Shown here in pieces: positions 52,987-62,011 of a DNA stretch of 64,000 nucleotides (position 1 is the first letter of the stretch; each line of letters opens with the position of its first letter). The position numbers and the translations under genes were made by a program. The stretch is taken from the NCBI RefSeq assembly GCF_020179405.1, contig NZ_JAICBZ010000004.1, positions 1 to 64,000 of the forward strand. The letters run 5' to 3'. This stretch comes from Xinfangfangia pollutisoli. GTDB lineage: Bacteria > Pseudomonadota > Alphaproteobacteria > Rhodobacterales > Rhodobacteraceae. The notes below the pieces were generated by a model that saw nothing but the letters and a program-made list of their open reading frames with translations, did not search any database and was not told where the DNA came from.

Positions 52987-54645
52987 ATGCGGCAGGGCGG
53001 GCGGATTCTGGCGGATCATCTGGCGGCTTACGGGGTGGACCGGGTGTTCTCAGTGCCCGGCGAAAGCTTTCTGGCGGCGCTGGACGGGCTGTATGAACGC
53101 GGGATCCCCAATATCGTCTGCCGGCATGAGGGCGGGGCCGCGATGATGGCCGAGGCGACGGGCAAGCTGACCGGGCGGCCGGGCGTGGCCTTCGTGACGC
53201 GCGGGCCCGGGGCCACCAATGCGGCGGCGGGCGTACATGTCGCGCGGCAGGATTCGACGCCGATGATCCTGTTCGTGGGCCAGATCGCACGGGGGCATCG
53301 CGACCGCGAGGCGTTTCAGGAAATCGACTACCGGCAGGTCTTTGGCGGGCTGGCGAAATGGGCAACCGAGATCGACCAGGTCGAACGTCTGCCGGAATAT
53401 ATCAGCCGCGCTTTTCATGTCGCCATGTCGGGCCGGCCCGGGCCGGTGGTGCTGGCCTTGCCGGAAGACATGCTGACCGACCTGGCCGATGTGCCCGACC
53501 TGCCGCCGCCGGCCTTGCCGGCAAGCCAGGTGGCGCCGGCGCAGGCCGAGGCGGTGGCGGCGCTGCTGCGCGGGGCCGAGCGGCCCCTGGTCGTCGTGGG
53601 CGGGCCGCATTGGGATGCGGCGGCCGCGGCCGAGTTGCAGGGCTTTGCCGAAAGCTGGGGCCTGCCGGTCGCGGTGTCGTTCCGGCGGCAGGACCGGCTG
53701 GACAACCGGCTGTCCTGCTATGTGGGCGATCTGGGCGTGGGCGGCAATCCGAAGCTGCAGGCGCGGTTGAAAGCGGCCGATCTGATCCTGGCGATCGGCA
53801 CGCGCTTTGGCGATATCGTCACTGGCGGCTATGAGATCGTCGATCCGGCGCATCCTCCGCGGCTGGTGCATGTCCATGCCGATGCGGGCGAGCTGGGCCG
53901 GGTGTTCCGGCCCGAACTGGCGGTTCAGGCGACGGCCCCGGCGATGGTGGCGGCGCTGGCCGCGCTGACGCCGCCAAATGCGCGGCCCTGGGCCGAGTGG
54001 GCCGCGCAGGCGCGGGCCGAGTATCAGGCCTGGCAGAAGCCGGTGGCGACCCCGGGCGCGGTGCGGATGGAAGAGGTGATCGGGTATCTGGCCGAGACCC
54101 TGCCCGATGACGCGGTGGTGACGAATGGCGCGGGCAATTACGCGGCCTTCCTGCACCGCTATTACCGCTATCGCCGCCCCGGCACCCAGCTGGCGCCGAC
54201 CTCGGGAAGCATGGGTTACGGCTTTCCGGCGGCGATTGCGGCCAAGCTGCATGATCCGGCGAAGGTGGTTGTCTGTCTGGCCGGTGACGGCTGTTTCCAG
54301 ATGACGCTGAATGAGATGTCGACCGCCCGCCAGCATGGCGCTGCGGTGATCACCATCGTTGCGAATAATGGCCGCTACGGCACGATCCGCATGCATCAGG
54401 AGCGGGAATATCCGGGCCGCGTGTCGGGCACCGATCTGTTCAACCCCGATTATGCCGCGCTGGCCCGCGCCTATGGCGGCCATGGCGAGACAGTCACGGC
54501 ACAGGACGAATTGCCCGCGGCCTTTGCCCGGGCGCAGGCTTCGGGCCTGCCGGCGGTGATCGAATTGCGGCTGGATCCGCAGATGCTGACCACCGGGCAG
54601 ACCGTCGATCAGGTGCGGGCGGCGGCCCTGGCTAGAAAAGCCTGA
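52987..54645 (+). CDS. Thiamine pyrophosphate-dependent enzyme (acetolactate synthase-like)
   Basis: 552 residues. Start at 52987 is supported by GGAGG five bases upstream; an ATG at 52945 is also open. N-terminal PYR domain with FSVPGESFLAALDG (catalytic Glu about residue 30) and RGPGATNAAAGVHVARQDSTP. Central FAD-like domain about 190-340. C-terminal PP domain with the TPP/Mg motif GDGCFQMTLNEMSTARQHGAAVITIVANN. The true reaction (acetolactate, benzoylformate or similar) cannot be fixed. Its 3' end overlaps lrgB tail to tail by 14 bp. Confidence 0.92.
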   Translation: MRQGGRILADHLAAYGVDRVFSVPGESFLAALDGLYERGIPNIVCRHEGGAAMMAEATGKLTGRPGVAFVTRGPGATNAAAGVHVARQDSTPMILFVGQIARGHRDREAFQEIDYRQVFGGLAKWATEIDQVERLPEYISRAFHVAMSGRPGPVVLALPEDMLTDLADVPDLPPPALPASQVAPAQAEAVAALLRGAERPLVVVGGPHWDAAAAAELQGFAESWGLPVAVSFRRQDRLDNRLSCYVGDLGVGGNPKLQARLKAADLILAIGTRFGDIVTGGYEIVDPAHPPRLVHVHADAGELGRVFRPELAVQATAPAMVAALAALTPPNARPWAEWAAQARAEYQAWQKPVATPGAVRMEEVIGYLAETLPDDAVVTNGAGNYAAFLHRYYRYRRPGTQLAPTSGSMGYGFPAAIAAKLHDPAKVVVCLAGDGCFQMTLNEMSTARQHGAAVITIVANNGRYGTIRMHQEREYPGRVSGTDLFNPDYAALARAYGGHGETVTAQDELPAAFARAQASGLPAVIELRLDPQMLTTGQTVDQVRAAALARKA

Positions 54646-55336
54646 GCAGGATCGGCGCCAGGATCGCGGTCATCATCGCATTCAGCCCCATGCCAAGCCC
54701 GGCAAAGGCCCCGGCGGTGGGGTGAACCTGAAAGGCGCGCGCCGTGCCAAACCCATGCGCGGCCACGCCCACGGCAAAGCCGCGCGCCCGCCAGTCGCGA
54801 ATGCCCAGCAGGTTCAGCAAGGGCGTCGCCACCATGGCGCCGGTCAGCCCGGTCATCATCACCATCATCGCGGTCAGCGTGGGCGAGCCGCCCAATTGCT
54901 CCGACACGCCGATGGCGACCGCGGCCGTGGCCGATTTCGGCGCCATCGAAGCCAGGATCGCCGGGGCCAGGCCAAAGGCCTTGCCGATGGCCAGGACGGC
55001 GACGATCCCGGTGACCGCGCCGACCAGCAATGCGGCAAGCAGGGGCAGCGCCGCCTGCCGGACCTTGGGCAGATTGTCGTACAAGGGCAGCGCCAGGCAG
55101 ACCGTGGCGGGGCCCAGCAGGAAATGCACGAATTGCGCGCCTTCGAAATAGGTGGCGAAAGGCGTGCCGGTTACCGCCAGAAGCACGGCCAGCAACCCCA
55201 TCGCGATCAGCGAGGGATTGGCAAAGGGGCTTTGCCCCGCGGCCCGAAACAGCGCCATCCCGATCAAGAACGCCGCCAGCGTTGCCGTCAGCCACAGCAG
55301 CGGCTGCTGCGCCAGATAGGACCAGATCTCGGTCAT
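54632..55336 (-). CDS. lrgB: LrgB/CidB family membrane protein
   Basis: 234 residues, about seven transmembrane helices. Signature: LLGPATVCLALPLYDNLP (about 73-90), MAPKSATAAVAIGVSEQLGGSPTLTA (about 131-156) and AAHGFGTARAFQ. Paired with lrgA directly upstream (ATGA overlap). Such pairs were first described as holin-like autolysis regulators and in Bacillus act as pyruvate transporters. Start MTEIWSYL fits the family. Confidence 0.93.
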   Translation of the reverse strand: MTEIWSYLAQQPLLWLTATLAAFLIGMALFRAAGQSPFANPSLIAMGLLAVLLAVTGTPFATYFEGAQFVHFLLGPATVCLALPLYDNLPKVRQAALPLLAALLVGAVTGIVAVLAIGKAFGLAPAILASMAPKSATAAVAIGVSEQLGGSPTLTAMMVMMTGLTGAMVATPLLNLLGIRDWRARGFAVGVAAHGFGTARAFQVHPTAGAFAGLGMGLNAMMTAILAPILLRLF

Positions 55337-55695
55337 GGGCCTTCCTCGGGCCGCAGGCCGCTGAGCGCGGCCACCGCCTTGAAGGCCAGCGCCCCGGCGA
55401 TGATCGCAAGCACCGTCGATCCGGCCACCGCCAGAACGACCGGCAGGGTGTTGGCGCCCAGCGTCACCAGATGCCCTGCCGCCCCCACGCCCGCCGGCAC
55501 GAACAGCAGAAGCAGGTTGCGCAGGATGCCCTCGGCCACCGGGCGCACCGTCTGGCGCAGCCAGGGCGACAGGCGCAGGCCCAGAAGCATCAGGGCCATG
55601 CCCAGGACCGGGCCGGGAATGGGCAGGCCGGTGGTCCGGCTGAAGACCTCGCCGGCAAGCTGGCAGGCCAGGATGATCAGGAAGGCTGCGATCAT
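55333..55695 (-). CDS. lrgA: LrgA/CidA family membrane protein
   Basis: 120 residues with four predicted transmembrane helices. LIPGP-type motif GLPIPGPVLGMALMLLGL (about 23-40) and LRNLLLLFVPAGVG identify the family. Partner of LrgB; its stop overlaps the lrgB ATG. Its ATG in turn overlaps the stop of the upstream GNAT gene, so four minus-strand genes are coupled. Confidence 0.93.
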   Translation of the reverse strand: MIAAFLIILACQLAGEVFSRTTGLPIPGPVLGMALMLLGLRLSPWLRQTVRPVAEGILRNLLLLFVPAGVGAAGHLVTLGANTLPVVLAVAGSTVLAIIAGALAFKAVAALSGLRPEEGP

Positions 55696-56162
55696 GGCGC
55701 GGTCGAAAGCCCCTTTCGGTAGGTGATCGAGGTGGGCCGGTCATAGCCCGGATGCGCGGTCCGGCCGGTTTCACGAAAGCCCAGCGCCGCCCAGGCGGCC
55801 TGGTTTTCCACCAACTCCACCCGGGTCTGCAATTCCAGCGCCGGCAGCGACAGGGCCTGCGCGCGGCGTTCGGCCAGGGCGATCAGCGCCGCCGCCAGCC
55901 CCTTGCGGCGGTGGCTTAGGGCCACGGCCAGCTTGCCGATATACAGCGCCCCCGGCTTTGGCGTGAAGAAGACACAGGCCAGCGGCGGATCGCCGATCGC
56001 CCAGACCTCGCCCGCTTGGGCCTGCGCAAGAATATCGGCCTCGGTCAGCCGGGCCAGCGACGAGGGCGGATCGACCCGCCCCTCCATATAGGCGAATTCG
56101 GCGCGCAGCAGCGCCAGGATCGCCGCGGCGTCGAAGGGCGGAAGGCAGCGCCGGGGGGTCAT
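55692..56162 (-). CDS. GNAT family N-acetyltransferase
   Basis: 156 residues. GALYIGKLAVALSHRRKGLAAALIALAERRA (about 71-101) is the beta-4/acetyl-CoA-binding motif, with RRKGLA as the R/Q-x-x-G-x-G/A loop, and LVENQAAWAALGF is the late AAY-type helix. The real start is ATG 56162; the frame is open far upstream only because it mirrors smc. ATGA overlap with the GFA gene upstream. Confidence 0.9.
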   Translation of the reverse strand: MTPRRCLPPFDAAAILALLRAEFAYMEGRVDPPSSLARLTEADILAQAQAGEVWAIGDPPLACVFFTPKPGALYIGKLAVALSHRRKGLAAALIALAERRAQALSLPALELQTRVELVENQAAWAALGFRETGRTAHPGYDRPTSITYRKGLSTAP

Positions 56163-56545
56163 CGCTGCGCCAGCCCGTCGGCCAGATGGATCCAGGGCAG
56201 GGCCTCGGCGCTGTGGTAATGGACGCTGGGCAGATACTCCTCGGGGCGGTCCAGCGTGGCGGCGTAGAAATGCGTCTCGCCCGGAAAACGGTCGGCGCGG
56301 AAGGCCATCTGCGTGCCGCAGGTCGGGCAGAAGCTGCGCGTCACCCCGGGGCTGGAGGCATAGGTGGCGGGGGCGCTTCCGGTCCAGGCCCAGGCGCCAT
56401 CCCTGACACCCAGAAACGAGGTCATGGGCGAGGCCGTCGCACGCCTGCAGCTTTCGCAATGGCAATGGCCCTGCCACAAAGGCGGCTCGGTACAGCGGAA
56501 GGTCACGGCACCGCACAGGCAGCGGCCGGTGAAGGGCGGGGTCAT
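56159..56545 (-). CDS. GFA/CENP-V domain protein
   Basis: 128 residues, single zinc domain: GRCLCGAVTF (about 7-16), GHCHCESCRRATASP (about 26-40) and SFCPTCGTQMAF (about 71-82). Same superfamily as the tandem protein at 39653-40441 but single. First gene of the four-gene minus-strand string GFA-GNAT-lrgA-lrgB. The substrate is unknown. Confidence 0.92.
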   Translation of the reverse strand: MTPPFTGRCLCGAVTFRCTEPPLWQGHCHCESCRRATASPMTSFLGVRDGAWAWTGSAPATYASSPGVTRSFCPTCGTQMAFRADRFPGETHFYAATLDRPEEYLPSVHYHSAEALPWIHLADGLAQR

Positions 56546-56631
56546 GGGGCACCTCTTTTCCACATCCGGCGCCGGATTTCGATCGGATGCAAGAGCCCTG
56601 CGTGCCCCAAGATGTTGTGGATAATCCAGCC

Positions 56632-56703
56632 GATTCAGCCATGGATTGAAGCCCGCTGATTGACTCGGGCCCCGAATCCCCGACCATGGGCCGAATGCGA
56701 GTC
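56632..56703 (+). promoter_or_regulatory. Cluster of four GANTC sites upstream of smc
   Basis: GATTC 56632-56636, GACTC 56662-56666, GAATC 56674-56678 and GAGTC 56699-56703 lie within 72 bp before the smc start. GANTC is the CcrM methylation site of alphaproteobacteria, where promoter methylation state can couple transcription to replication. Cell-cycle control of smc is an inference. Confidence 0.55.
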
Positions 56704-56714
56704 GAGAGGCACAG

Positions 56715-59700
56715 GTGCGCTTCACCAAACTGCGGCTGAACGGGTTCAAATCCTTTGTGGACCCGACGGATCTGGTGATCCATGAGGGGCTGACCGGCGT
56801 GGTCGGCCCGAACGGCTGTGGCAAATCGAACCTTCTGGAAGCGCTGCGCTGGGTCATGGGCGAGAACCGCCCCACCGCCATGCGCGGTGGCGGCATGGAA
56901 GACGTGATCTTCAACGGCGCCGCCACCCGCACCGCGCGCAACTTCGCCGAAGTGTCGCTGGTGATCGACAATCAGGACCGGCTGGCGCCCTCGGGCTTCA
57001 ACGATGCCGACCAGATCGAGATCATCCGGCGCATCACCCGCGATGCGGGATCCGCCTACAAGGCGAATGCCCGCGATGTGCGGGCGCGCGACGTGCAGAT
57101 GCTGTTCGCCGATGCCTCGACCGGGGCGCATTCGCCGGCTTTGGTGCGGCAGGGGCAGATTTCGGAACTGATCAACGCCAAACCCAAGAACCGCCGGCGG
57201 ATTCTGGAAGAGGCGGCGGGGATCTCGGGCCTTTACGCGCGGCGGCACGAGGCCGAGTTGAAACTGGCGGGGACGGAACAGAACCTGACCCGCGTCGATG
57301 ACGTGCTGGAACAGCTGGCGCAGCAATTGTCGGTGCTGACCCGGCAGGCCAAGCAGGCGGCGCGCTACCGCGAATTGTCGGAAGATCTGCGCCGGGCCGA
57401 GGGCACGCTGCTGTACCGGCGCTGGCGCGAGGCGGATGAGGCGCGGGCGGCGGCCGAAGCGGTGCTGCGCGAAAGGCTGATCGAGGCGGGCCGGGCCGAA
57501 GGCGCCTCGCGCGCAGGCACCAAGGCGCGGGAGGCGGCGGAAGATGCGCTGCCGCCCCGGCGCGAGGAAGAGGCGATCGCGGCGGCGGTGCTGCAGCGGC
57601 TGATCCTGCAGCGCGACGCGCTGGGCGACCAAGAGGCGCGGGCGCTGGCGCTGATTGAAACGCTGCGCGGCAGGATCAACCAGCTGGGCGCCGATATGGA
57701 GCGCGAGGCCGGGCTGAACCGCGATGCGGGCGAGGTGATCGCCCGGTTGGATTGGGAAATCGCCCAGATCGCCCGCGCGCATGAAGGCCATGACGACCGG
57801 CTGGCCGAGGCGGTCGAGGCGGCGAAAGTGGCGGGCGCCATCCTGACCGACCGCGAGACGCTGCTGTCGGAAGCCACCGAGGATGCGGCGCGGCTGGCGG
57901 CAAGGCACCAGTCGGCCGCGCGGCTTCTGGCCGAAACCCAGTCCGGGCTGGACCGGGCCTTGGCCGAGGCCGACCGTGCCCGGGCTGCCGTGGAAGCTGC
58001 GGATGAAGCGGTCGAGCGGATGGACGAAGGCTTTGCCGCGGCGGAAGAGGCGCGCGAGGCGGCGGCCATGCTGACCGAACGCACCGAAGAGGCGCTGGAG
58101 GCGGCGGAAACCGCCCGGGCCGAGGCGCAGATCCGCGAATCCGACGCCCGCGCCGCCCGCAGCGAGGCCGAGGGCGAGGCCTCGGCGCTGCGGGCCGAGA
58201 TGCAGGCGCTGGCGCGTCTTGTCGACCGCGAGGCGCAGGCGGGGCATCAGATCCTGGACCGGCTGACGGTGGCGCCGGGCTATGAAAAGGCGCTGGGCGC
58301 GGCTTTGGCCGACGATCTGCGCGCGCCTGAGGCGGGCGAGGGCGACCGCTCGGGCTGGGGCCTTTTGGAACCCTATCTGTCGCCCCAGCCCCTGCCCGCC
58401 GGGGTCACGCCGATCAGCGCCCATGTCGAGGCGCCCGATGTGTTGGCGCGGCGGCTGTCGCAGATCGGGCTTGTTGCCCGTGAAAAGGGTTTCCAGCTGC
58501 AGGATGCGCTGCTGCCGGGTCAGCGGCTGGTCTCGGTCGAGGGCGATCTGTGGCGCTGGGATGGCTATCGCGCCGGGGCGGAAGATGCGCCCTCGGCCGC
58601 GGCGCTGCGGCTGCAGCAGCTGAACCGGCTGCAGCAGCTGAAGGGCGATCTGTCGCAGGCCGAGGCGCAGGCCGCGGGCGCGCGCGCGGCGCATGAGGCG
58701 CTGCAGGGGCGGCTGGCTGATCTGGCGCGTGCCGATCAGCTGGCGCGCGAGGCGCGGCGTTCGGCCGACCAGCGCCTGGCCGAGGCCGACCGGGCCCTGT
58801 CGCGGGCCGAGGCGGACCGCACGCTGGCCCAGGGCAAGCGCGAGGCCGCGCAGGCCTCGGTCGCGCGCTTCGAGGACGAGGTCCTGTCGGCCAAGGCCCG
58901 CGCGCGTGAGGCCGAGGCGGCGGCCAAGGATCTGCCCGATCTCGATCAGGCGCGCAGTGCGGTGGAAGCCGCGAAGATCACCGTCGAGGCGGCGCGGATC
59001 GCCATGCTGACCCGCCGCTCGGCCCATGACGAGGTGCGCCGTGAGGGCGAGGCGCGCACCCGGCGCCGGCAGGAGGCGCTGAAGGAACTGTCGGGCTGGA
59101 AGCACCGGCTGGACACGGCGGAAAAGCGCAGCGCCGAACTGGCCGAGCGCCGGGCCGAGGCCGAGGCCGAGCTGGACGATGCCAGCGCCGCGCCCGAGGA
59201 AATCGCCGCCAAGCGCGAGGAACTGGCCGATGCCATCGCCGAGGCCGAGACCCGCCGCGCCGCGGCTGCCGAGACATTGGCCCGGGCCGAACTGACCCTG
59301 CGCGAAGCCGCCATGGCCGAACGCGAGGCCGAACGCCTTGCCGGCGAGGCGCGCGAGGCCAAGGCGCGGGCCGAGGCGCGTCTGGATGCGGCGCGCGAAG
59401 CCGTCAGCCTGGCGGCCGAGCGGATCGCCGAAGAGGATGACCGGACCCCGCAGGATCTGCTGGCCTCCTTGCGCACCGATCCCGACAAGATGCCCGATGC
59501 CGAGGCGCTGGAAATCGAGGTCGCGCGGCTGAAGCGCGGGCGCGAGGCGCTGGGTGCGGTCAACCTGCGCGCCGAGGAAGACGCCAAGACCGTGGCCGAG
59601 GAACATGACGCCCTGGCCAAGGAAAAGAACGATCTGGAAGAGGCGGTGCGCAAGCTGCGCGCCGGAATTGCCGGGCTGAACAAGGAAGGCCGCGAGCGGC

Positions 59701-60170
59701 TTTTGACCGCCTTCGAGCAGGTCAATACGAATTTCGGCGCGCTGTTCACCCATCTGTTCGGCGGCGGCGAGGCGCGGCTGGTGCTGGTCGAATCCGATGA
59801 CCCGCTGGAAGCGGGGCTGGAAATCATGTGCCAACCGCCGGGCAAGCGTCTGGCCACGCTGTCGCTTCTGTCGGGTGGCGAGCAGACGCTGACTGCGCTG
59901 GCGCTGATCTTCGGCGTCTTCCTGGCCAATCCGGCACCGATCTGCGTGCTGGACGAGGTCGACGCGCCGCTGGACGACGCGAACGTCACCCGCTTTTGCG
60001 ACATGATGGACGAGATGACCCGCCGCACCGAAACGCGCTTTCTGGTCATCACCCACCATGCCGTGACCATGGCGCGGATGGACCGGCTGTTCGGCGTGAC
60101 GATGCAGGAACAGGGCGTCAGCCAGCTGGTCTCGGTCGACCTGAAACGCGCCGAGGCGCTGGTGGCCTGA
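56715..60170 (+). CDS. smc: Chromosome segregation protein SMC
   Basis: 1151 residues. Walker A GPNGCGKSN is at 31-39. Two long Ala/Glu/Arg-rich coiled coils (about 170-500 and 640-930) flank a hinge (about 505-640) containing GYEKALGAALADDLRAPEAG. The C-terminal head has the signature LLSGGEQ near 1053 and Walker B VLDEVDAPLDD with Asp1080. It organises and segregates chromosomes with ScpA/ScpB. The GTG start gives RFTKLRLNGFKSF, the family N-terminus. No parAB or scp genes nearby. Confidence 0.97.
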   Translation: MRFTKLRLNGFKSFVDPTDLVIHEGLTGVVGPNGCGKSNLLEALRWVMGENRPTAMRGGGMEDVIFNGAATRTARNFAEVSLVIDNQDRLAPSGFNDADQIEIIRRITRDAGSAYKANARDVRARDVQMLFADASTGAHSPALVRQGQISELINAKPKNRRRILEEAAGISGLYARRHEAELKLAGTEQNLTRVDDVLEQLAQQLSVLTRQAKQAARYRELSEDLRRAEGTLLYRRWREADEARAAAEAVLRERLIEAGRAEGASRAGTKAREAAEDALPPRREEEAIAAAVLQRLILQRDALGDQEARALALIETLRGRINQLGADMEREAGLNRDAGEVIARLDWEIAQIARAHEGHDDRLAEAVEAAKVAGAILTDRETLLSEATEDAARLAARHQSAARLLAETQSGLDRALAEADRARAAVEAADEAVERMDEGFAAAEEAREAAAMLTERTEEALEAAETARAEAQIRESDARAARSEAEGEASALRAEMQALARLVDREAQAGHQILDRLTVAPGYEKALGAALADDLRAPEAGEGDRSGWGLLEPYLSPQPLPAGVTPISAHVEAPDVLARRLSQIGLVAREKGFQLQDALLPGQRLVSVEGDLWRWDGYRAGAEDAPSAAALRLQQLNRLQQLKGDLSQAEAQAAGARAAHEALQGRLADLARADQLAREARRSADQRLAEADRALSRAEADRTLAQGKREAAQASVARFEDEVLSAKARAREAEAAAKDLPDLDQARSAVEAAKITVEAARIAMLTRRSAHDEVRREGEARTRRRQEALKELSGWKHRLDTAEKRSAELAERRAEAEAELDDASAAPEEIAAKREELADAIAEAETRRAAAAETLARAELTLREAAMAEREAERLAGEAREAKARAEARLDAAREAVSLAAERIAEEDDRTPQDLLASLRTDPDKMPDAEALEIEVARLKRGREALGAVNLRAEEDAKTVAEEHDALAKEKNDLEEAVRKLRAGIAGLNKEGRERLLTAFEQVNTNFGALFTHLFGGGEARLVLVESDDPLEAGLEIMCQPPGKRLATLSLLSGGEQTLTALALIFGVFLANPAPICVLDEVDAPLDDANVTRFCDMMDEMTRRTETRFLVITHHAVTMARMDRLFGVTMQEQGVSQLVSVDLKRAEALVA

Positions 60171-60299
60171 CCCGGTCGCGGGGCGTTGCGGCCGGGACGC
60201 GCGGGTTACACTTCCGCCCAGATCGTTAAGACTTTAGTGAAATCTGTCCAGCTAGGCTGCCCCCGCCGCGATCCTTCGCGGTGAAAGGGAGTGAGCGGC

Positions 60300-60389
60300 T
60301 TGAGCGACTGGGAATACCGGAAGTGGATGGTGGCCTTGGCAGTGGCGACACTGATCCTGGGCATCATCCGGCTCTGGATCGGGCTGTAG
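60300..60389 (+). CDS. 29-residue predicted membrane peptide
   Basis: TTG at 60300 with AAGGGAG at 60284-60290, nine bases upstream; ends TAG 60387-60389. The peptide begins SDWEYRKWMVALAVATL and continues as a hydrophobic helix to a WIGL end: a charged N-terminus and one transmembrane helix. A GTG at 60291 would add three residues but abuts the Shine-Dalgarno. A hairpin follows. The clear amphipathic design supports a real small protein of unknown role. Confidence 0.55.
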   Translation: MSDWEYRKWMVALAVATLILGIIRLWIGL

Positions 60390-60403
60390 CCCGCAAAAGA
60401 GAA

Positions 60404-60433
60404 GACCCGGCGGAGAGGCACCTCCGCCGGGTC
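60404..60433 (+). terminator. Hairpin after the small membrane peptide gene
   Basis: 12-bp perfect stem, 60404-60415 with 60422-60433, and a 6-nt loop, followed by the weak tail ACTTTGG. Likely the 3' end of the small peptide transcript, although the U-run is short. The rest of 60434-60538 shows nothing convincing. Confidence 0.6.
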
Positions 60434-60538
60434 ACTTTGGGAATGAGTATGCTTGAGCAGCAATACCGGATGGCCAGAATGATGGGGATTTCCTAACAAA
60501 AAGTAAAGACTCGGCGGGGGACGGCCAAGAACCTGACC

Positions 60539-61093
60539 TTAATCTCCGGGCCGGGCCAGAACCCGCAGCGTGTCGCCCCGCTGCACCTCGCCATCCTGCA
60601 CCACCGCGCACAGAATGCCGCGCAGGCGCAGTTCGGGGTGGCCGGGCGCGGTGATCCAGTCTTTCGCGGCCTGGCCATAGCGGACCTTCCACTTCACGCA
60701 GGCATCGTTGAACACCGACGACACCCGCAGCCGCGCCGTGCCGGCCTGCAGCAGCGTGCCCGGCGGCAGGTTTGCCAGCCCGCAATCCAGATCGGCGACG
60801 ATCGTATCGCCCGGATGCGGCTGGCTGCGATCCTGCCAGACCAGATCCATCACCCGCAGCGGCAGGATCGAGACCTGAATGTCAGGATCGGGCCGGCCAT
60901 CGGGCAGCTTCAGCCAGGGCGCGGTCAGCCAGCGCTCGCCCGGGACGCCCTCGGCCACGGTCAGGCGCAGCCGGTCGGGATGCTGGCGCTGGCCATAGCC
61001 CGGCCGGAAGGTCAGATGGTCGATCAGGGTTGAATCCTTCGGCGCGGCCAGAACGCCGGGAAGAGCCTGGGCCAATGCCTCAGCGGTGATCAT
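60539..61093 (-). CDS. MOSC domain-containing protein
   Basis: 184 residues. The MOSC domain is shown by VASDLDCGLANLPPGTLLQAGTA-like beta strands and the family Cys in FNDACVKWKVRYG (about 126-138), the residue that carries sulfur or molybdenum in MOSC proteins. PELRLRGILCAVVQDGEVQRGDTL closes the barrel. Could handle molybdenum-cofactor sulfur or detoxify N-hydroxylated compounds. Substrate unknown. Confidence 0.85.
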   Translation of the reverse strand: MITAEALAQALPGVLAAPKDSTLIDHLTFRPGYGQRQHPDRLRLTVAEGVPGERWLTAPWLKLPDGRPDPDIQVSILPLRVMDLVWQDRSQPHPGDTIVADLDCGLANLPPGTLLQAGTARLRVSSVFNDACVKWKVRYGQAAKDWITAPGHPELRLRGILCAVVQDGEVQRGDTLRVLARPGD

Positions 61094-61126
61094 CTTGCGC
61101 CTTTCTGCAGCCGCGCTGCGCCGGGG

Positions 61127-62011
61127 TCAGAACAGGGTGGCAACCTTTTCGCGCAGGGCAAGCCGGGCCTGGATCAGCCGGCCTTCGCTGCGCAGCAATT
61201 CGCTTTTCTGCGGCGTCAGGCACTGGGTTTCGTCATAGAAGGCGGCGATCTCGCCGGGCGAGGCCGCGCTTAGAAAATCCTGCAGGGCGGGGTGATACTG
61301 ATAGGCGCCGCGGGTCAGGCGGAAGGGCAGGGCGCTTTCCCAGGCGCCGCGGTCCTGGGCATGGAAATGCAACAGCGCCAGCCCGGGCTGGAAGGCGGGG
61401 CCGTCCAGCCGCTGGCCATCGCGGAAGGCACCATGCAGGCGGGGTTGCAGCCCGGGCACGCCGGTGCGGAAGAAGGATTTGCCATTGGCATGGCTGAGCA
61501 TCGCCTCGGGCAGCACGCCGGCAAACCGGCCCAGCACCGGCACCCGCAGCGCGGCATGGCGCGGCTTCAGCGCGCCGCGAAAGGCGGTGGCGGTATAGAT
61601 GTCATCGGGCAGGCGCGGGTCATGCATCGCCTCGAACGGCTCGGCCCGGCACAGGATCTGGTCGGGCATCAGCCCCTCCAGCATTTCGGCGATGCGCCGG
61701 TCGGGCCAGAGGAATTCATCCACGTCGATATGCGCCAGCCAATCCACCCCGGCGCGGCGATAGACCATCGCGGCGTTCTTGGACTGGCGGTTCTGATGCC
61801 GGTCGGGCCGCCCGCCCAGGGCCTGCCAATGCGCGGCATCGCAGCGGATGCGGGTTATGCGCGGATGGTCCAGCTGGGCGAAGGCCGGGTCGTCGGGTTC
61901 ATCGAAGCACAGCCAGATCCGCGCCGCGCCCTGGGACAGATGCCAGGCGGCAAAGGCCCAAAGCTTGCCGATGGGCGCCCTGGCGGTGGCGACAATGCCC
62001 CAGCTGGTCAC
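61127..62011 (-). CDS. Glycosyltransferase family 2-like protein
   Basis: 294 residues. N-terminal ATARAPIGKLWAFAAWHLSQGAARIW resembles the nucleotide-sugar fold entry of DUF/Glyco_tranf_2_4 proteins. The metal-binding DXD-type motif is HIDVDEFLWP near residue 95, and KNAAMVYRRAGVDWL precedes it. Common in Rhodobacteraceae as single genes for surface polysaccharide or sulfated glycans. ATG overlaps the transglycosylase stop by four bases. Confidence 0.85.
   Translation of the reverse strand: MTSWGIVATARAPIGKLWAFAAWHLSQGAARIWLCFDEPDDPAFAQLDHPRITRIRCDAAHWQALGGRPDRHQNRQSKNAAMVYRRAGVDWLAHIDVDEFLWPDRRIAEMLEGLMPDQILCRAEPFEAMHDPRLPDDIYTATAFRGALKPRHAALRVPVLGRFAGVLPEAMLSHANGKSFFRTGVPGLQPRLHGAFRDGQRLDGPAFQPGLALLHFHAQDRGAWESALPFRLTRGAYQYHPALQDFLSAASPGEIAAFYDETQCLTPQKSELLRSEGRLIQARLALREKVATLF

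Noticed and set aside
56740-56755. GGGTTCAAATCC resembling a tRNA T-arm
   Set aside because: It encodes the conserved NGFKSF of SMC and no acceptor or anticodon stem can be built around it.
55692-60059. A 1455-codon open frame on the minus strand opposite smc
   Set aside because: It mirrors the high-GC codon pattern of smc, is low in complexity, and only its last 157 codons (the GNAT gene) have family motifs.
60441-60496. A 17-codon plus-strand frame starting ATGAGTATG
   Set aside because: No ribosome site at proper distance, no structure, and it follows a hairpin; too little support.
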